Shown: piece by piece, positions 6,258 through 13,375 of the stretch
How the letters are laid out: every line of letters begins with the position of its first letter
Numbering within the stretch: the first letter of the stretch is position 1
Source of the DNA: an uncultured Desulfomonile sp.
GTDB lineage: Bacteria; Desulfobacterota; Desulfomonilia; Desulfomonilales; Desulfomonilaceae
DNA length: 13,375 bases
Direction of reading: 5' to 3'
Assembly: GCA_937915285.1 (NCBI GenBank)
Contig: CALDNG010000264.1
Coordinates: forward strand, 1-13,375
Translations under genes and position numbers: made by a program
Notes under the pieces: generated by a model
The model's input: only the letters and a program-made list of their open reading frames with translations
Told to the model about the DNA's origin: nothing
Database searches by the model: none

Positions 6258-8282
6258 ATGACGCGTTGGAAACCCAATCTAGCTCCAGTAGACGAAGCAT
6301 TAGACGCAAAAATGTCGGAAGAGCTGCGTCTGAAGAAAGTGGAGAAGCTGGTTGAGTCTCCTGCGGCTCGTAATCCGATTGGGGATGTTTCGATAGCGGA
6401 GTTGGGCGGCGATTCCAAGGCATCCGACAACACTGGCCAGTCTGCTCCCCAGACTTCTTCTTCTAAAACATCAAATCAGCCAAACCCGCTAGACGATGCT
6501 TCAATAGACGACCTGGGAAGTTTTCTTGAGTTGTCGTCTGAAGAAAAGACCAAGGAGTCCGAAACCCCTGATACCAAGGCGCAGAATGCTCCTCAACGTC
6601 TTTGGGACGGCGCCAGACCTTATTTCAGACATGCAGCGTTTGTATTTGGGTTGATTACGATTTTGGTCGGCACATATTTGACCTACAGGTTTTACTACAC
6701 TGATACCAAGGTCACATCGACCGTGTATGTTCTTAACAACAATCAGCCGGTGCATCATGAGGCCTTAAAGATTACTGATCCGGCTACCATGTCCAATTTT
6801 GTGCAGAGATTCTTCGTGACCATGCTTCTTGAGCGTGGCATGTCTTCGAGCAAGGAAACACGCTTCTCTTCAGCCGTGGAAATGCTGGACTGGTTCAGAA
6901 AGAGCCTCAAGATTGATAGGGAAGTAGGCGATCATGCGGCGCGTATAACCTTCAATCTCACTGGAAGCGATCCTGTTTTCATGAGCAGACTGATAGACGG
7001 CTATGTCAGTTCCTATATCGAATCCAGGGTTGCGATGGATGCTCAGACTCCGGTTGTCGAAACAAACGTTTTGCAGAGTCCGGCTCCGTCAAAGAGTTCA
7101 AACAATGCCTCACCCGAATCTGAAGCCACTGTAAGCAACAATCTGAAAGTGGTTGATGAAAAATTGAAGAGGCTCGATGAGATCGACCAGGAATATGTGT
7201 CTGCACTCAGGCTTTTGAGCAAAGATCGGCTTATCGGTATCACTGACAGCAACGTTTTTCGTGGCTTCATGCCTGAGTCCGATTTGGCTACCAACTCCGC
7301 TTTGGCCAAACTCCAGAGTAGGGTGGTTGAATTGGCGGTCCAGAAAAACGCGCTTCAGGTGAAATTCGCTCCTTCGAGTCGAGAGATTCAGTCGATTGAA
7401 CAGGAAATCAGAGGAATCCGTGAGGCTATGCGGCAATACCTCAATGAGCAGCGTCAATTTGTTCAGGCAAGACGCGGTGAAATGCTTGCTGAGAGAGCAG
7501 AAGTCTTACGTCAAAAGGCTATTCTTTCAATAGAGACTGAGTCTTCAGGCGCGTCCCAGCCGCAACAGCAGAGCTACCCGGTGGCCGCTGCTTCCAGAAG
7601 GCCGGTTCAGGGCAACCTGCCGAGCGGTCGTTTCTGGTACGTGGGACAAGATGGGACAACCATCATAGCAGAGCCTACTTCGCTCGGTAAAAGCATGGGA
7701 ACCACTGCTGTAAACAACATGCTTGGACAGATCAGGAATGATGCGCCTCAGGCTTTCGGATACTCTCCGACGGATCATTTGAACGGCGCAGGCATGCAGG
7801 GGCAATACAACCAGCTACCGTACAACCAGCAACAGGTTTATGGTTTACAACCGAACTATCCTCCGGCTGCGGCTCAACAGAATCTGTTCCAGAATGGGAG
7901 CCAGATCAATAATTACCCTTCCGGGCATCATCCTTACGGGGTTCAGCCAAACCAGTTCCAGCAGGCTCCCCAGGTTAATGTAAACCAGACGCAGGGGCCT
8001 GTTGCCGCCCAGGGAATATCCATGCCCAAAACAAACGACTATGACCAGCAGGCGCGTTCCAGAGACAGTTATCCCTCTCAGACGCAGGGCAGGGAAATCC
8101 CTATAGGCAGTTCATACGCAGCGCCCCCAATGCAGTATCAGCCGGCATCCCCCTATGCTAGCCCGTTGCACACAGGTGTAGGCCAAAGCCCGTTGATGTC
8201 TCACGGCCTGGGATCAAAGTTCCATCAGCCCAACCCTTCGTTAAGTCGTAGTCAGACGCCCGCATTCAGAGGATCATACTAA
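6258..8282 (+). CDS. Polysaccharide co-polymerase/chain-length-like membrane protein with Q/N/P-rich tail
   Basis: A 674-residue protein, ATG preceded by GAGGA at 6246-6250. Residues 1-120 are hydrophilic, probably cytoplasmic and disordered, and carry a repeated motif: NPIGDVSIAELGG (39-51) and NPLDDASIDDLGS (76-88). One membrane helix spans about 126-147. Residues 148-260 resemble the periplasmic part of Wzz/GumC chain-length proteins (TSTVYVLNN; GSDPVFMSRLIDGYVSSYIE near 236-255). Coiled coils follow at about 295-325 and 350-425, including VQKNALQVKFAPSSREIQSI (361-380), close to the family's pre-helix segment. Residues 430-674 are low complexity, rich in Gln, Asn, Pro, Tyr and Gly, especially after 511. 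The second membrane helix normal for this family is not seen, so the tail should stay in the periplasm. The neighbouring genes (exporter lipoprotein; divergent kinase-like protein) support a role in polysaccharide assembly or export. Family assignment is by pattern, not by search. Confidence 0.75.
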   Translation: MTRWKPNLAPVDEALDAKMSEELRLKKVEKLVESPAARNPIGDVSIAELGGDSKASDNTGQSAPQTSSSKTSNQPNPLDDASIDDLGSFLELSSEEKTKESETPDTKAQNAPQRLWDGARPYFRHAAFVFGLITILVGTYLTYRFYYTDTKVTSTVYVLNNNQPVHHEALKITDPATMSNFVQRFFVTMLLERGMSSSKETRFSSAVEMLDWFRKSLKIDREVGDHAARITFNLTGSDPVFMSRLIDGYVSSYIESRVAMDAQTPVVETNVLQSPAPSKSSNNASPESEATVSNNLKVVDEKLKRLDEIDQEYVSALRLLSKDRLIGITDSNVFRGFMPESDLATNSALAKLQSRVVELAVQKNALQVKFAPSSREIQSIEQEIRGIREAMRQYLNEQRQFVQARRGEMLAERAEVLRQKAILSIETESSGASQPQQQSYPVAAASRRPVQGNLPSGRFWYVGQDGTTIIAEPTSLGKSMGTTAVNNMLGQIRNDAPQAFGYSPTDHLNGAGMQGQYNQLPYNQQQVYGLQPNYPPAAAQQNLFQNGSQINNYPSGHHPYGVQPNQFQQAPQVNVNQTQGPVAAQGISMPKTNDYDQQARSRDSYPSQTQGREIPIGSSYAAPPMQYQPASPYASPLHTGVGQSPLMSHGLGSKFHQPNPSLSRSQTPAFRGSY

Positions 8283-9241
8283 TGAAAAGCGTCGTCGCGC
8301 CAATCCCGGCCGTTAAATCGAAAGCGCCAGATTTGTCTTGCGGCGGAAAGCTTGTCAGGCTTTTGGCCATGGTAATCCTGGTGGCGCTGTCAGCATCCAG
8401 CCTTGCGATAGGCGACATGCGGGAAGAGCGACCGGTCTGGACTCTGGGTTTCGAAGGGTTTTTCAGCAGTATTGAAGGCCGTATGGGTTTCGACCAGCAG
8501 AACGCCGGTTACGGAACCCTCAATGATCTGAGAGAAGACCTTGGCCTTCCGTGGGACAACATCTCATACAGGATAGTGGGCTCAATAAGGCCTTTGCAGC
8601 ATCACATGCTTCGAATGTACGGGAGTGTGCCTGAAAGTTACCTGGGCCAGACGTTACTCAAAAGGGAATTACGCACGACTAGATATCCAGGCACTACTAC
8701 TATAAATAACGATCAGACAATCGTGTATGCTCCAGGAACACTCATCAAATCACAGATGCGGACGGGTATGTTTGGTTTTGGGTATGACCTAGATTTTCTC
8801 TTGTGGCCTAACTGGGTAGGTGGTTTCAACGGTGATATAAGATATCTTGATCTAAAATTAAAAATGACCGGAACAGGCGTTGTCCAACCGACTGGGACGC
8901 CTATTCTGGACAATACAGTCGATACTATAAACGTTGATGAAATTGTTCCATGCCTCGGGGCCCATAGTGAAGTAGTGTTTCCACTCAATATGGGTTGTGG
9001 CTCCAATTCCACCGCAGGGGCTTTCAGCAGGCTAACCTACGGGATCACGCCTAACTATCTGAATTACGTTGATTTGGCGATGGGACTCACCCTCAACATG
9101 TCCCCTTCGTGCCGATTTGTGCTGAACACTAAAGTCGGTTACGAGCACGAGAGCATATTCCATGACACTCAAAACCGAAATGGCCGGGTGCTGGAATTGA
9201 AGCGTGACGGGATAATGTTTAGGGTCGAAGGTTTGTTTTGA
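8282..9241 (+). CDS. Predicted outer-membrane beta-barrel protein
   Basis: A 319-residue protein whose ATG overlaps the previous stop by one base (TAATG, 8280-8284), with AGAGGA at 8268-8273; translation is probably coupled. A signal peptide has a long polar start, a hydrophobic core (LVRLLAMVILVALSAS, 24-39) and likely cleavage after SSLA at residue 42. The mature part is rich in alternating polar/aromatic stretches (WTLGFEGFF, GMFGFGYDLDFLLW, GGFNGDIRYLDLKLKM, LNYVDLAMGLTLNM) and ends FRVEGLF, the terminal-phenylalanine pattern recognised by the BAM assembly machinery. The segment YGTLNDLREDLGL (59-71) resembles the opening of various OM barrel proteins of unknown role. I cannot name a family. 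Its place between co-polymerase and exporter genes suggests it assists export or anchoring of the polymer at the outer membrane. Three cysteines occur in the mature chain: one near the middle (IVPCLG), one shortly after it (NMGCGS) and one nearer the C-terminus (SPSCRF). Confidence 0.72.
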   Translation: MKSVVAPIPAVKSKAPDLSCGGKLVRLLAMVILVALSASSLAIGDMREERPVWTLGFEGFFSSIEGRMGFDQQNAGYGTLNDLREDLGLPWDNISYRIVGSIRPLQHHMLRMYGSVPESYLGQTLLKRELRTTRYPGTTTINNDQTIVYAPGTLIKSQMRTGMFGFGYDLDFLLWPNWVGGFNGDIRYLDLKLKMTGTGVVQPTGTPILDNTVDTINVDEIVPCLGAHSEVVFPLNMGCGSNSTAGAFSRLTYGITPNYLNYVDLAMGLTLNMSPSCRFVLNTKVGYEHESIFHDTQNRNGRVLELKRDGIMFRVEGLF

Positions 9242-9292
9242 GATGTCTCTAGGCATGTTGCGAACCAGTTTTGGGTAGGAGTATCAGGTTAA

Positions 9293-10351
9293 ATGTTTAA
9301 AGAGAGCGGACATAAGGGTTTAGGGATCAGGCGATTAACAAAAATACGCCGTTGCCTTGCCTTGGTCTGCGTTCTGACGATGGCACTGGGCGGATGCGTC
9401 ATCCCCAGGCATCGTGGGGTAGTTGTTGAACCTTTTCCCATCTCCGCATCAATGCAGGTCACTGAACACTTCCCTGTGGGATCGTATAAATTGACTGAGG
9501 GAGACACCCTTGAGTTTATTTATCTGACCAGGCCTCAAAAAACGGCCTCGAACTACAAGCTCCAGGTAAAAGACCAGATCGACGTAGAATTTACTTATCA
9601 TCCGGAACTCAACCGAACTCTTAGGGTGCGCCCTGACGGGAAAATCAGCATACCGCGCAAACCCGACGTGCTGGTATCAGGGATGACACCTGACCAGGCG
9701 TCATCAATGCTAAGGGATGTTTATTCAGATCTCCTGAAAGACCCCGAGATTACGGTCACGGTTCGCGAATTCAACGCCAAGCTTGATGAACTACAACGAG
9801 CCATAGCCACTGCGCCTTACGGGCAGGCGCGCGTTAGCTCTATCAGGCCGGATGGCGGGTTGTCTCTGCCTTATATACCTGATGTTCAAGCGGCAGGCCT
9901 GACTGTCCCGGAACTGACTTCAAAGGTTAACAAGGCCTACGCAGACCTAATCAGTGACATGACTGTTTCGGTGCTTCTCAAAGACGTAGTCGGCAACCTG
10001 GTGTTTGTTGATGGCGAAGTCGAAAAACCCGGCGTATTTACCATGAAGGGCCCAATGACAGTGCAGGCTGCAATAGCGCTGGCCGGGGGCACAAGGAATA
10101 CGGCTGAACCGCGCACCGTACTGGTCATGTCAAAGTCCAACGACGGCAGGATAGTACCTCGAACTGTTGACCTGACCGCAATGACAGGCGCCACCGATTA
10201 CATGCTGCAAAAGAACGACCTGATTTACATACCCAAGAGTCTGATAGCTCGGGCAGATGTATGGGTCGACCAGAACATCAGACAGTTGATCATGTTCCAG
10301 GGATGGTCTCTCGGTCTGAGCACTCAGTTGGGTAGATCAACATCCCGATAA
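9293..10351 (+). CDS. Wza/GumB-like polysaccharide export outer-membrane lipoprotein
   Basis: A 352-residue protein. A lipoprotein signal peptide ends in the lipobox ALGGC with the lipidated cysteine at residue 35. Polysaccharide-export sequence covers about 65-230, and an SLBB-type domain follows (LVFVDGEVEKPGVFTM near 236-251, MTVQAAIALAGGTRNTA near 255-271). The end, IYIPKSLIARADVWVDQNIR (311-330) plus QLIMFQGWSLG, matches the conserved C-terminal helix that crosses the outer membrane in Wza-type channels. It should form an oligomeric export channel. Export-domain elements are duplicated: YKL-x5-D near 65 and again at 88, and RPDG-x-x-S-[IL]-P at 113-121 and 185-193, each followed by PDV and a helix. 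TAGGAG at 9276-9281 lies 11 bases before the ATG. It is the third gene of the operon, 51 bases after the barrel gene, and is followed by a terminator. Confidence 0.9.
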   Translation: MFKESGHKGLGIRRLTKIRRCLALVCVLTMALGGCVIPRHRGVVVEPFPISASMQVTEHFPVGSYKLTEGDTLEFIYLTRPQKTASNYKLQVKDQIDVEFTYHPELNRTLRVRPDGKISIPRKPDVLVSGMTPDQASSMLRDVYSDLLKDPEITVTVREFNAKLDELQRAIATAPYGQARVSSIRPDGGLSLPYIPDVQAAGLTVPELTSKVNKAYADLISDMTVSVLLKDVVGNLVFVDGEVEKPGVFTMKGPMTVQAAIALAGGTRNTAEPRTVLVMSKSNDGRIVPRTVDLTAMTGATDYMLQKNDLIYIPKSLIARADVWVDQNIRQLIMFQGWSLGLSTQLGRSTSR

Positions 10352-10370
10352 GACATCCTAATTTAGATTA

Positions 10371-10412
10371 AAAAGGGCTGGTCAGCGTTTGATGGACCGG
10401 CCCTGCTATTTT
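10371..10412. terminator. Bidirectional rho-independent terminator between convergent genes
   Basis: GGGCTGGTC (10375-10383) pairs with GACCGGCCC (10395-10403) through nine positions, one of them G-U, with an extra A-T pair outside and an 11-base loop. On the minus strand the stem is followed by TTTTT, suited to ending the deacetylase transcript. On the plus strand it is followed by GCTATTTT, a weaker tract, ending the export operon. It starts about 20 bases after the exporter stop and two bases beyond the deacetylase stop on the minus strand. Confidence 0.85.
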
Positions 10413-11272
10413 CCAGAAGAAACATTCCCCGTGTAATTGGCCCGTTGAAGCCTGTAGGCAAAACGGTCTATCAGTTCCCAGGCGTCCAGACATCCGTCCA
10501 TGATCAGCCTAAGCGTTCTTTGGCCATCCCCCGCCGTCATGTTTATTCTCTTTAATTTGTAGGGGTCAGATCCTCGTGGGTTGACGCCATGAATCGCAGT
10601 TACGGCCCATGGGTATTTGGCCTTTCTTAGGGCCACGCCGGTGGATTCAGAAAAATCACGTAGTGTTCCGTAAGGATAGGAAAAACCGCACGGTGGGCGT
10701 CCCAGCTCATCCAGTATTCGTTCACGAGAATGGTTCAGTTCCAACCGTAGTTCTTCCGGATTCAAGCTATTCATGCTGGAATGAGATACCGAATGTGAGC
10801 CGATTGAGAATCCAGCGTTCAGCATACTTCTGAGGTCGTTCCAGGAAACGTAAGGCCCTTTTTCTTGGGCAAATTCCCTGTCAACATATCCCGTAACAAT
10901 GAAAAAGGTTGCCGGGATTCCGAATCTCTCAAGAGTTTCAGCCACGAATCCCCCAATTTCGGAGTATCCGTCGTCGAATGTAACAGCTACAGATCCCGGA
11001 GGCGCCGAAACCCCGTCTACCATGTTATTGATAAGCTCCGGCAGGCTCATCACACGGAATTCTCCGGACAGCATTGAACAATGCTCAACAAAATGTTTCC
11101 TGGTAAGATCGTGCGTTGTCTTCGGAGAATCAGTTATCCTATGATATGTTAGTATCCGGAAAGAACTCCGGTAGTAATTTGTTTTTCTGTATAGCGACGC
11201 TAGACCACTATACTTTGAAGCATATTCTACTGCCCATTTTAATAATCTTTTTGCGATCCGACGGGATTTCAT
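10406..11272 (-). CDS. NodB-type polysaccharide deacetylase (carbohydrate esterase 4)
   Basis: A 288-residue protein with the CE4 motifs in order: TFDDGY at 98-103 (catalytic base and metal aspartates), SHSVSH at 159-164 (metal histidines H160 and H164) and FSYPYG at 197-202. All expected metal ligands are present, so it is likely an active metal-dependent de-N- or de-O-acetylase acting on the polysaccharide or a precursor. The stretch RILTYHRI (39-46) before the domain is typical of the EPS-locus branch of the family. No signal peptide is evident: the N-terminus is basic and only weakly hydrophobic, so it may act in the cytoplasm or be exported in another way. The ATG is preceded by GGA nine bases upstream. 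It is convergent with the export operon and ends at the shared terminator. Confidence 0.88.
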   Translation of the reverse strand: MKSRRIAKRLLKWAVEYASKYSGLASLYRKTNYYRSSFRILTYHRITDSPKTTHDLTRKHFVEHCSMLSGEFRVMSLPELINNMVDGVSAPPGSVAVTFDDGYSEIGGFVAETLERFGIPATFFIVTGYVDREFAQEKGPYVSWNDLRSMLNAGFSIGSHSVSHSSMNSLNPEELRLELNHSRERILDELGRPPCGFSYPYGTLRDFSESTGVALRKAKYPWAVTAIHGVNPRGSDPYKLKRINMTAGDGQRTLRLIMDGCLDAWELIDRFAYRLQRANYTGNVSSGK

Positions 11273-11518
11273 GAGTTTATTTCCGGATTTTCCACAAGTC
11301 GCCTGATCAGAATTTGTCCATTTAGTCTGCGGTTCGGTTTTTGGATCAAATGAGGATACCCGACAAGGGCGCCATAAATCTACTTTTTACAAACCGGAAC
11401 AATGCCCGTGTCTGAGGTTCACTTACATTCTCCACGAGTATTTTTCCGTCGTAATGCGCAAGAATATTCATGAATGGTCTGAAGCCAAGCAACAATTTTA
11501 AGGAACGCGGGATACTAC
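11273..11518. other. Intergenic region between divergent deacetylase and amidotransferase genes
   Basis: A 246-base stretch that should hold promoters for both flanking genes. I see no consensus -35/-10 pair on either strand. A 10-bp palindrome ATTCATGAAT lies at 11466-11475. A 21-codon plus-strand ORF starting at 11350 has no family resemblance or good ribosome site and is not called. Confidence 0.4.
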
Positions 11519-13375
11519 ATGTGCGGAATAGTTGGTTACTACGGCAGCTTCGACAGGGAGCTGCTGAAGCGAATGAATGACCTCCTGACTCACCGTGGTC
11601 CGGACGGATCGGGCATTTATTACTCGGACGTCGCCCCGGTTGGCTTGGGGCACAGGAGGTTGTCAATTATCGACCTGAGCGCAGCGGGCGCGCAGCCTAT
11701 GAAAGACGCCCAAAACAAATGCGTGATAACTTTCAACGGAGAAATTTACAACTACAGGGAACTGAGGGAAAGCCTGATCACAGACGGGTTCAGGTTCAAC
11801 AGTCAGACTGACACTGAGATCTTGCTGAACCTTTATTTAAGAGATGGGCTGGACATGCTCACTAATTTGAACGGCATATTCGCCTTTGGCATTTTTGACA
11901 CCAGGGATGACTCCATTCTGCTGGTCAGGGATGGTTTTGGAGTAAAGCCGCTCTATTACACTACGACTCCTAAAGGATTTCTTTTTGCCAGCGAACTGAA
12001 AGCGCTATTGCTTGAACCGACTGTCAGCCGCGAAATCAGTTATCAGGCGCTCCATTATTATCTAAGTTATTCATGGGCCCCGTCCCCGTGGACGATGCTA
12101 AAGGAAATCCGTAAGCTCGAGCCAGGACACGCGCTGATCATACGTAATGGAAGGATATCTGAGGAGAGGGTTTTTAGCCAAGTCCCAATCAAGAAAGCAG
12201 AACTGAAATGTGATGAGATTGAAGCCATTCAGATGACGCAACATGCCTTGTCCGTAGCGGTTGAGCGTCAAATGGTGGCGGATGTTCCGGTGGGGGCGTT
12301 CTTGTCCGGTGGTTTGGATTCAAGCTCTATATGCGCTTTCGCCAGGAAACATGTCACCGGCGGAAAACTGAAATGTTTTACTATTGAGGCTAAGGGATTC
12401 GAGGAGGAAGGTTTCGTTGATGACCTGAAATACGCCAGACAAATGGCTTCCTATCTAGGTGTCAGCCTGGAAGTCATTCAGGCAGGCGCTCAGGAAATAA
12501 GCGATCACATGGAGAAAATGGTTTATCACATGGACGAGCCATTGGCCGACACCGCTTCCATAAACACCATGATGATTGCCAGACTTGCACGTGACAATGG
12601 CATAACGGTTTTGCTCTCCGGAACAGGCGGAGATGACCTTTTTGCCGGTTACGAGAGACACATGGCTCTGGAGCTTGAAAAATTGTGGGGTTGGGCCCCC
12701 AGGTCTTTAAGGAAGCTGATGAGCCTACTGGCGGGAGTGATGCCGATCTATTCACCTATCATGAGAAGGTTGGCAAAGGTTTTCCGATTTGCGGAGATGG
12801 ATCCGGACGCGAGAATAGCCGGCTATTTTCACTTGGCCCATCCTGGTGTTGAGAAGTCAATTCTCAGCCAGGATTCTAGAAATGCGCTAAAGGATGAACC
12901 CTTTTCAAAGCCATTGATGGATGCTCTGGAAGAAACGAATGAAGCGATGGACCGCTTAGAGCAGATGCTTTTACTGGATGCCAAACACTATCTGATCGAC
13001 AACAACCTTCTTTACACGGATAAAATGACAATGGCCCACGGGGTAGAGGCTCGTGTGCCGTTTCTGGATCCTGATCTGGCAAGAATTGCAGCAGACCTAC
13101 CTTCAAAGATGAAATTCCACAAAACCACCGGAAAGTATGTTCTAAAAAAAGCCATGGCTTCCCTTCTACCCATGGAAATTATTGAACGCCCCAAACCCGG
13201 TTTTGGAATACCTATCCCGCGGCTTATCAAAAACGAGCTGAAGGAATCATTTTCCGATCTGCTATCTGAAAAAAGCATCAAGTCCAGGGGTTTTTTCGAT
13301 TTTGCCGGAGTTCAGGCACTGCTAAAACGGGACTCGGAATCCAGAATAGACGCTGCAAATCTAATTTTCACAATC
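11519..13375 (+). CDS. asnB: Asparagine-synthase-type glutamine amidotransferase (3' end beyond window)
   Basis: The frame opens at ATG 11519 and stays open for 619 codons to the right edge. After Met removal Cys2 becomes the N-terminal nucleophile (MCGIVGYYG). The glutaminase half continues with HRGPDGSG (25-32), GHRRLSIIDLS and FNGEIYNY (72-79). The synthetase half has the ATP pyrophosphatase loop SGGLDSS at 263-269, SGTGGDDLFAGY and GVEARVPFLD near the end. All key motifs are intact, and the length already matches AsnB-like proteins (about 600-650), so little should be missing. The classical product is asparagine; in polysaccharide loci paralogues are thought to amidate sugar acids or other intermediates, which is an inference here. 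The start is fixed by the need for Cys2. GGGA (11509-11512) lies six bases upstream and AAGGA (11500-11504) fourteen. Confidence 0.92.
   Translation, partial: MCGIVGYYGSFDRELLKRMNDLLTHRGPDGSGIYYSDVAPVGLGHRRLSIIDLSAAGAQPMKDAQNKCVITFNGEIYNYRELRESLITDGFRFNSQTDTEILLNLYLRDGLDMLTNLNGIFAFGIFDTRDDSILLVRDGFGVKPLYYTTTPKGFLFASELKALLLEPTVSREISYQALHYYLSYSWAPSPWTMLKEIRKLEPGHALIIRNGRISEERVFSQVPIKKAELKCDEIEAIQMTQHALSVAVERQMVADVPVGAFLSGGLDSSSICAFARKHVTGGKLKCFTIEAKGFEEEGFVDDLKYARQMASYLGVSLEVIQAGAQEISDHMEKMVYHMDEPLADTASINTMMIARLARDNGITVLLSGTGGDDLFAGYERHMALELEKLWGWAPRSLRKLMSLLAGVMPIYSPIMRRLAKVFRFAEMDPDARIAGYFHLAHPGVEKSILSQDSRNALKDEPFSKPLMDALEETNEAMDRLEQMLLLDAKHYLIDNNLLYTDKMTMAHGVEARVPFLDPDLARIAADLPSKMKFHKTTGKYVLKKAMASLLPMEIIERPKPGFGIPIPRLIKNELKESFSDLLSEKSIKSRGFFDFAGVQALLKRDSESRIDAANLIFTI

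Noticed and set aside
11346..11666. A 106-codon minus-strand ORF across the start of the amidotransferase gene
   Set aside because: Its first part is a shadow of the asnB coding strand and the rest has no recognisable family or ribosome site.
1..13375. Mobile elements, CRISPR arrays, tRNA or rRNA genes
   Set aside because: No transposase, integrase, terminal inverted repeats, spaced direct repeats or RNA-gene signatures were seen anywhere in the window.

Overview
The window looks like part of an extracellular or capsular polysaccharide locus from a Gram-negative bacterium. The outer-membrane (OM) export lipoprotein, a predicted OM beta-barrel and a membrane-anchored chain-length-type protein all point to a diderm. 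Balanced base composition and the gene mix (two-domain dehydrogenase, degenerate tyrosine-kinase-like ATPase, AsnB-type amidotransferase, NodB deacetylase) are reminiscent of Desulfobacterota/deltaproteobacterial loci. That assignment is a guess from memory of such loci and has not been tested.

Layout, left to right. (1) Positions 1-1331, minus strand: a SAM methyltransferase (TTG start), then the 5' part of a secreted beta-helix-like protein that runs off the left edge. (2) 1332-1769: 438 bases with no recognisable gene, between divergent genes. (3) 1770-3902, plus strand: a two-domain oxidoreductase (zinc-alcohol-dehydrogenase-like half fused to a Gfo/Idh/MocA half). (4) 4056-5925, minus strand: a tyrosine-kinase-like P-loop protein that has lost its Walker A lysine, overlapping a GT4 glycosyltransferase. 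(5) 5926-6257: a divergent control region with a consensus sigma-70 promoter (TTGACA-18-TATAAT) on the plus strand and a leader of about 200 nt holding a 14-bp palindrome and two hairpins with interchangeable arms. (6) 6258-10351, plus strand: a three-gene operon of a chain-length/co-polymerase-like protein with a Q/N/P-rich tail, a predicted OM beta-barrel and a Wza/GumB-like export lipoprotein, closed by a bidirectional terminator. (7) 10406-11272, minus strand: a NodB-type polysaccharide deacetylase. (8) 11519-13375, plus strand: an asparagine-synthase-type amidotransferase running off the right edge.

Inferred working model: the methyltransferase, two-domain dehydrogenase, glycosyltransferase, amidotransferase and deacetylase make or decorate sugars of a surface polysaccharide. 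The central operon would form an envelope-spanning export path. The most unusual part is the central pair. The kinase-like protein lacks the residues expected for catalysis. The co-polymerase-like protein has only one evident membrane helix, a cytoplasmic extension with a twice-repeated short motif, and a long low-complexity periplasmic tail instead of a return helix. Together with the beta-barrel gene sitting between co-polymerase and exporter, this could be a non-canonical, kinase-independent variant of the Wzc/Wza export machine.
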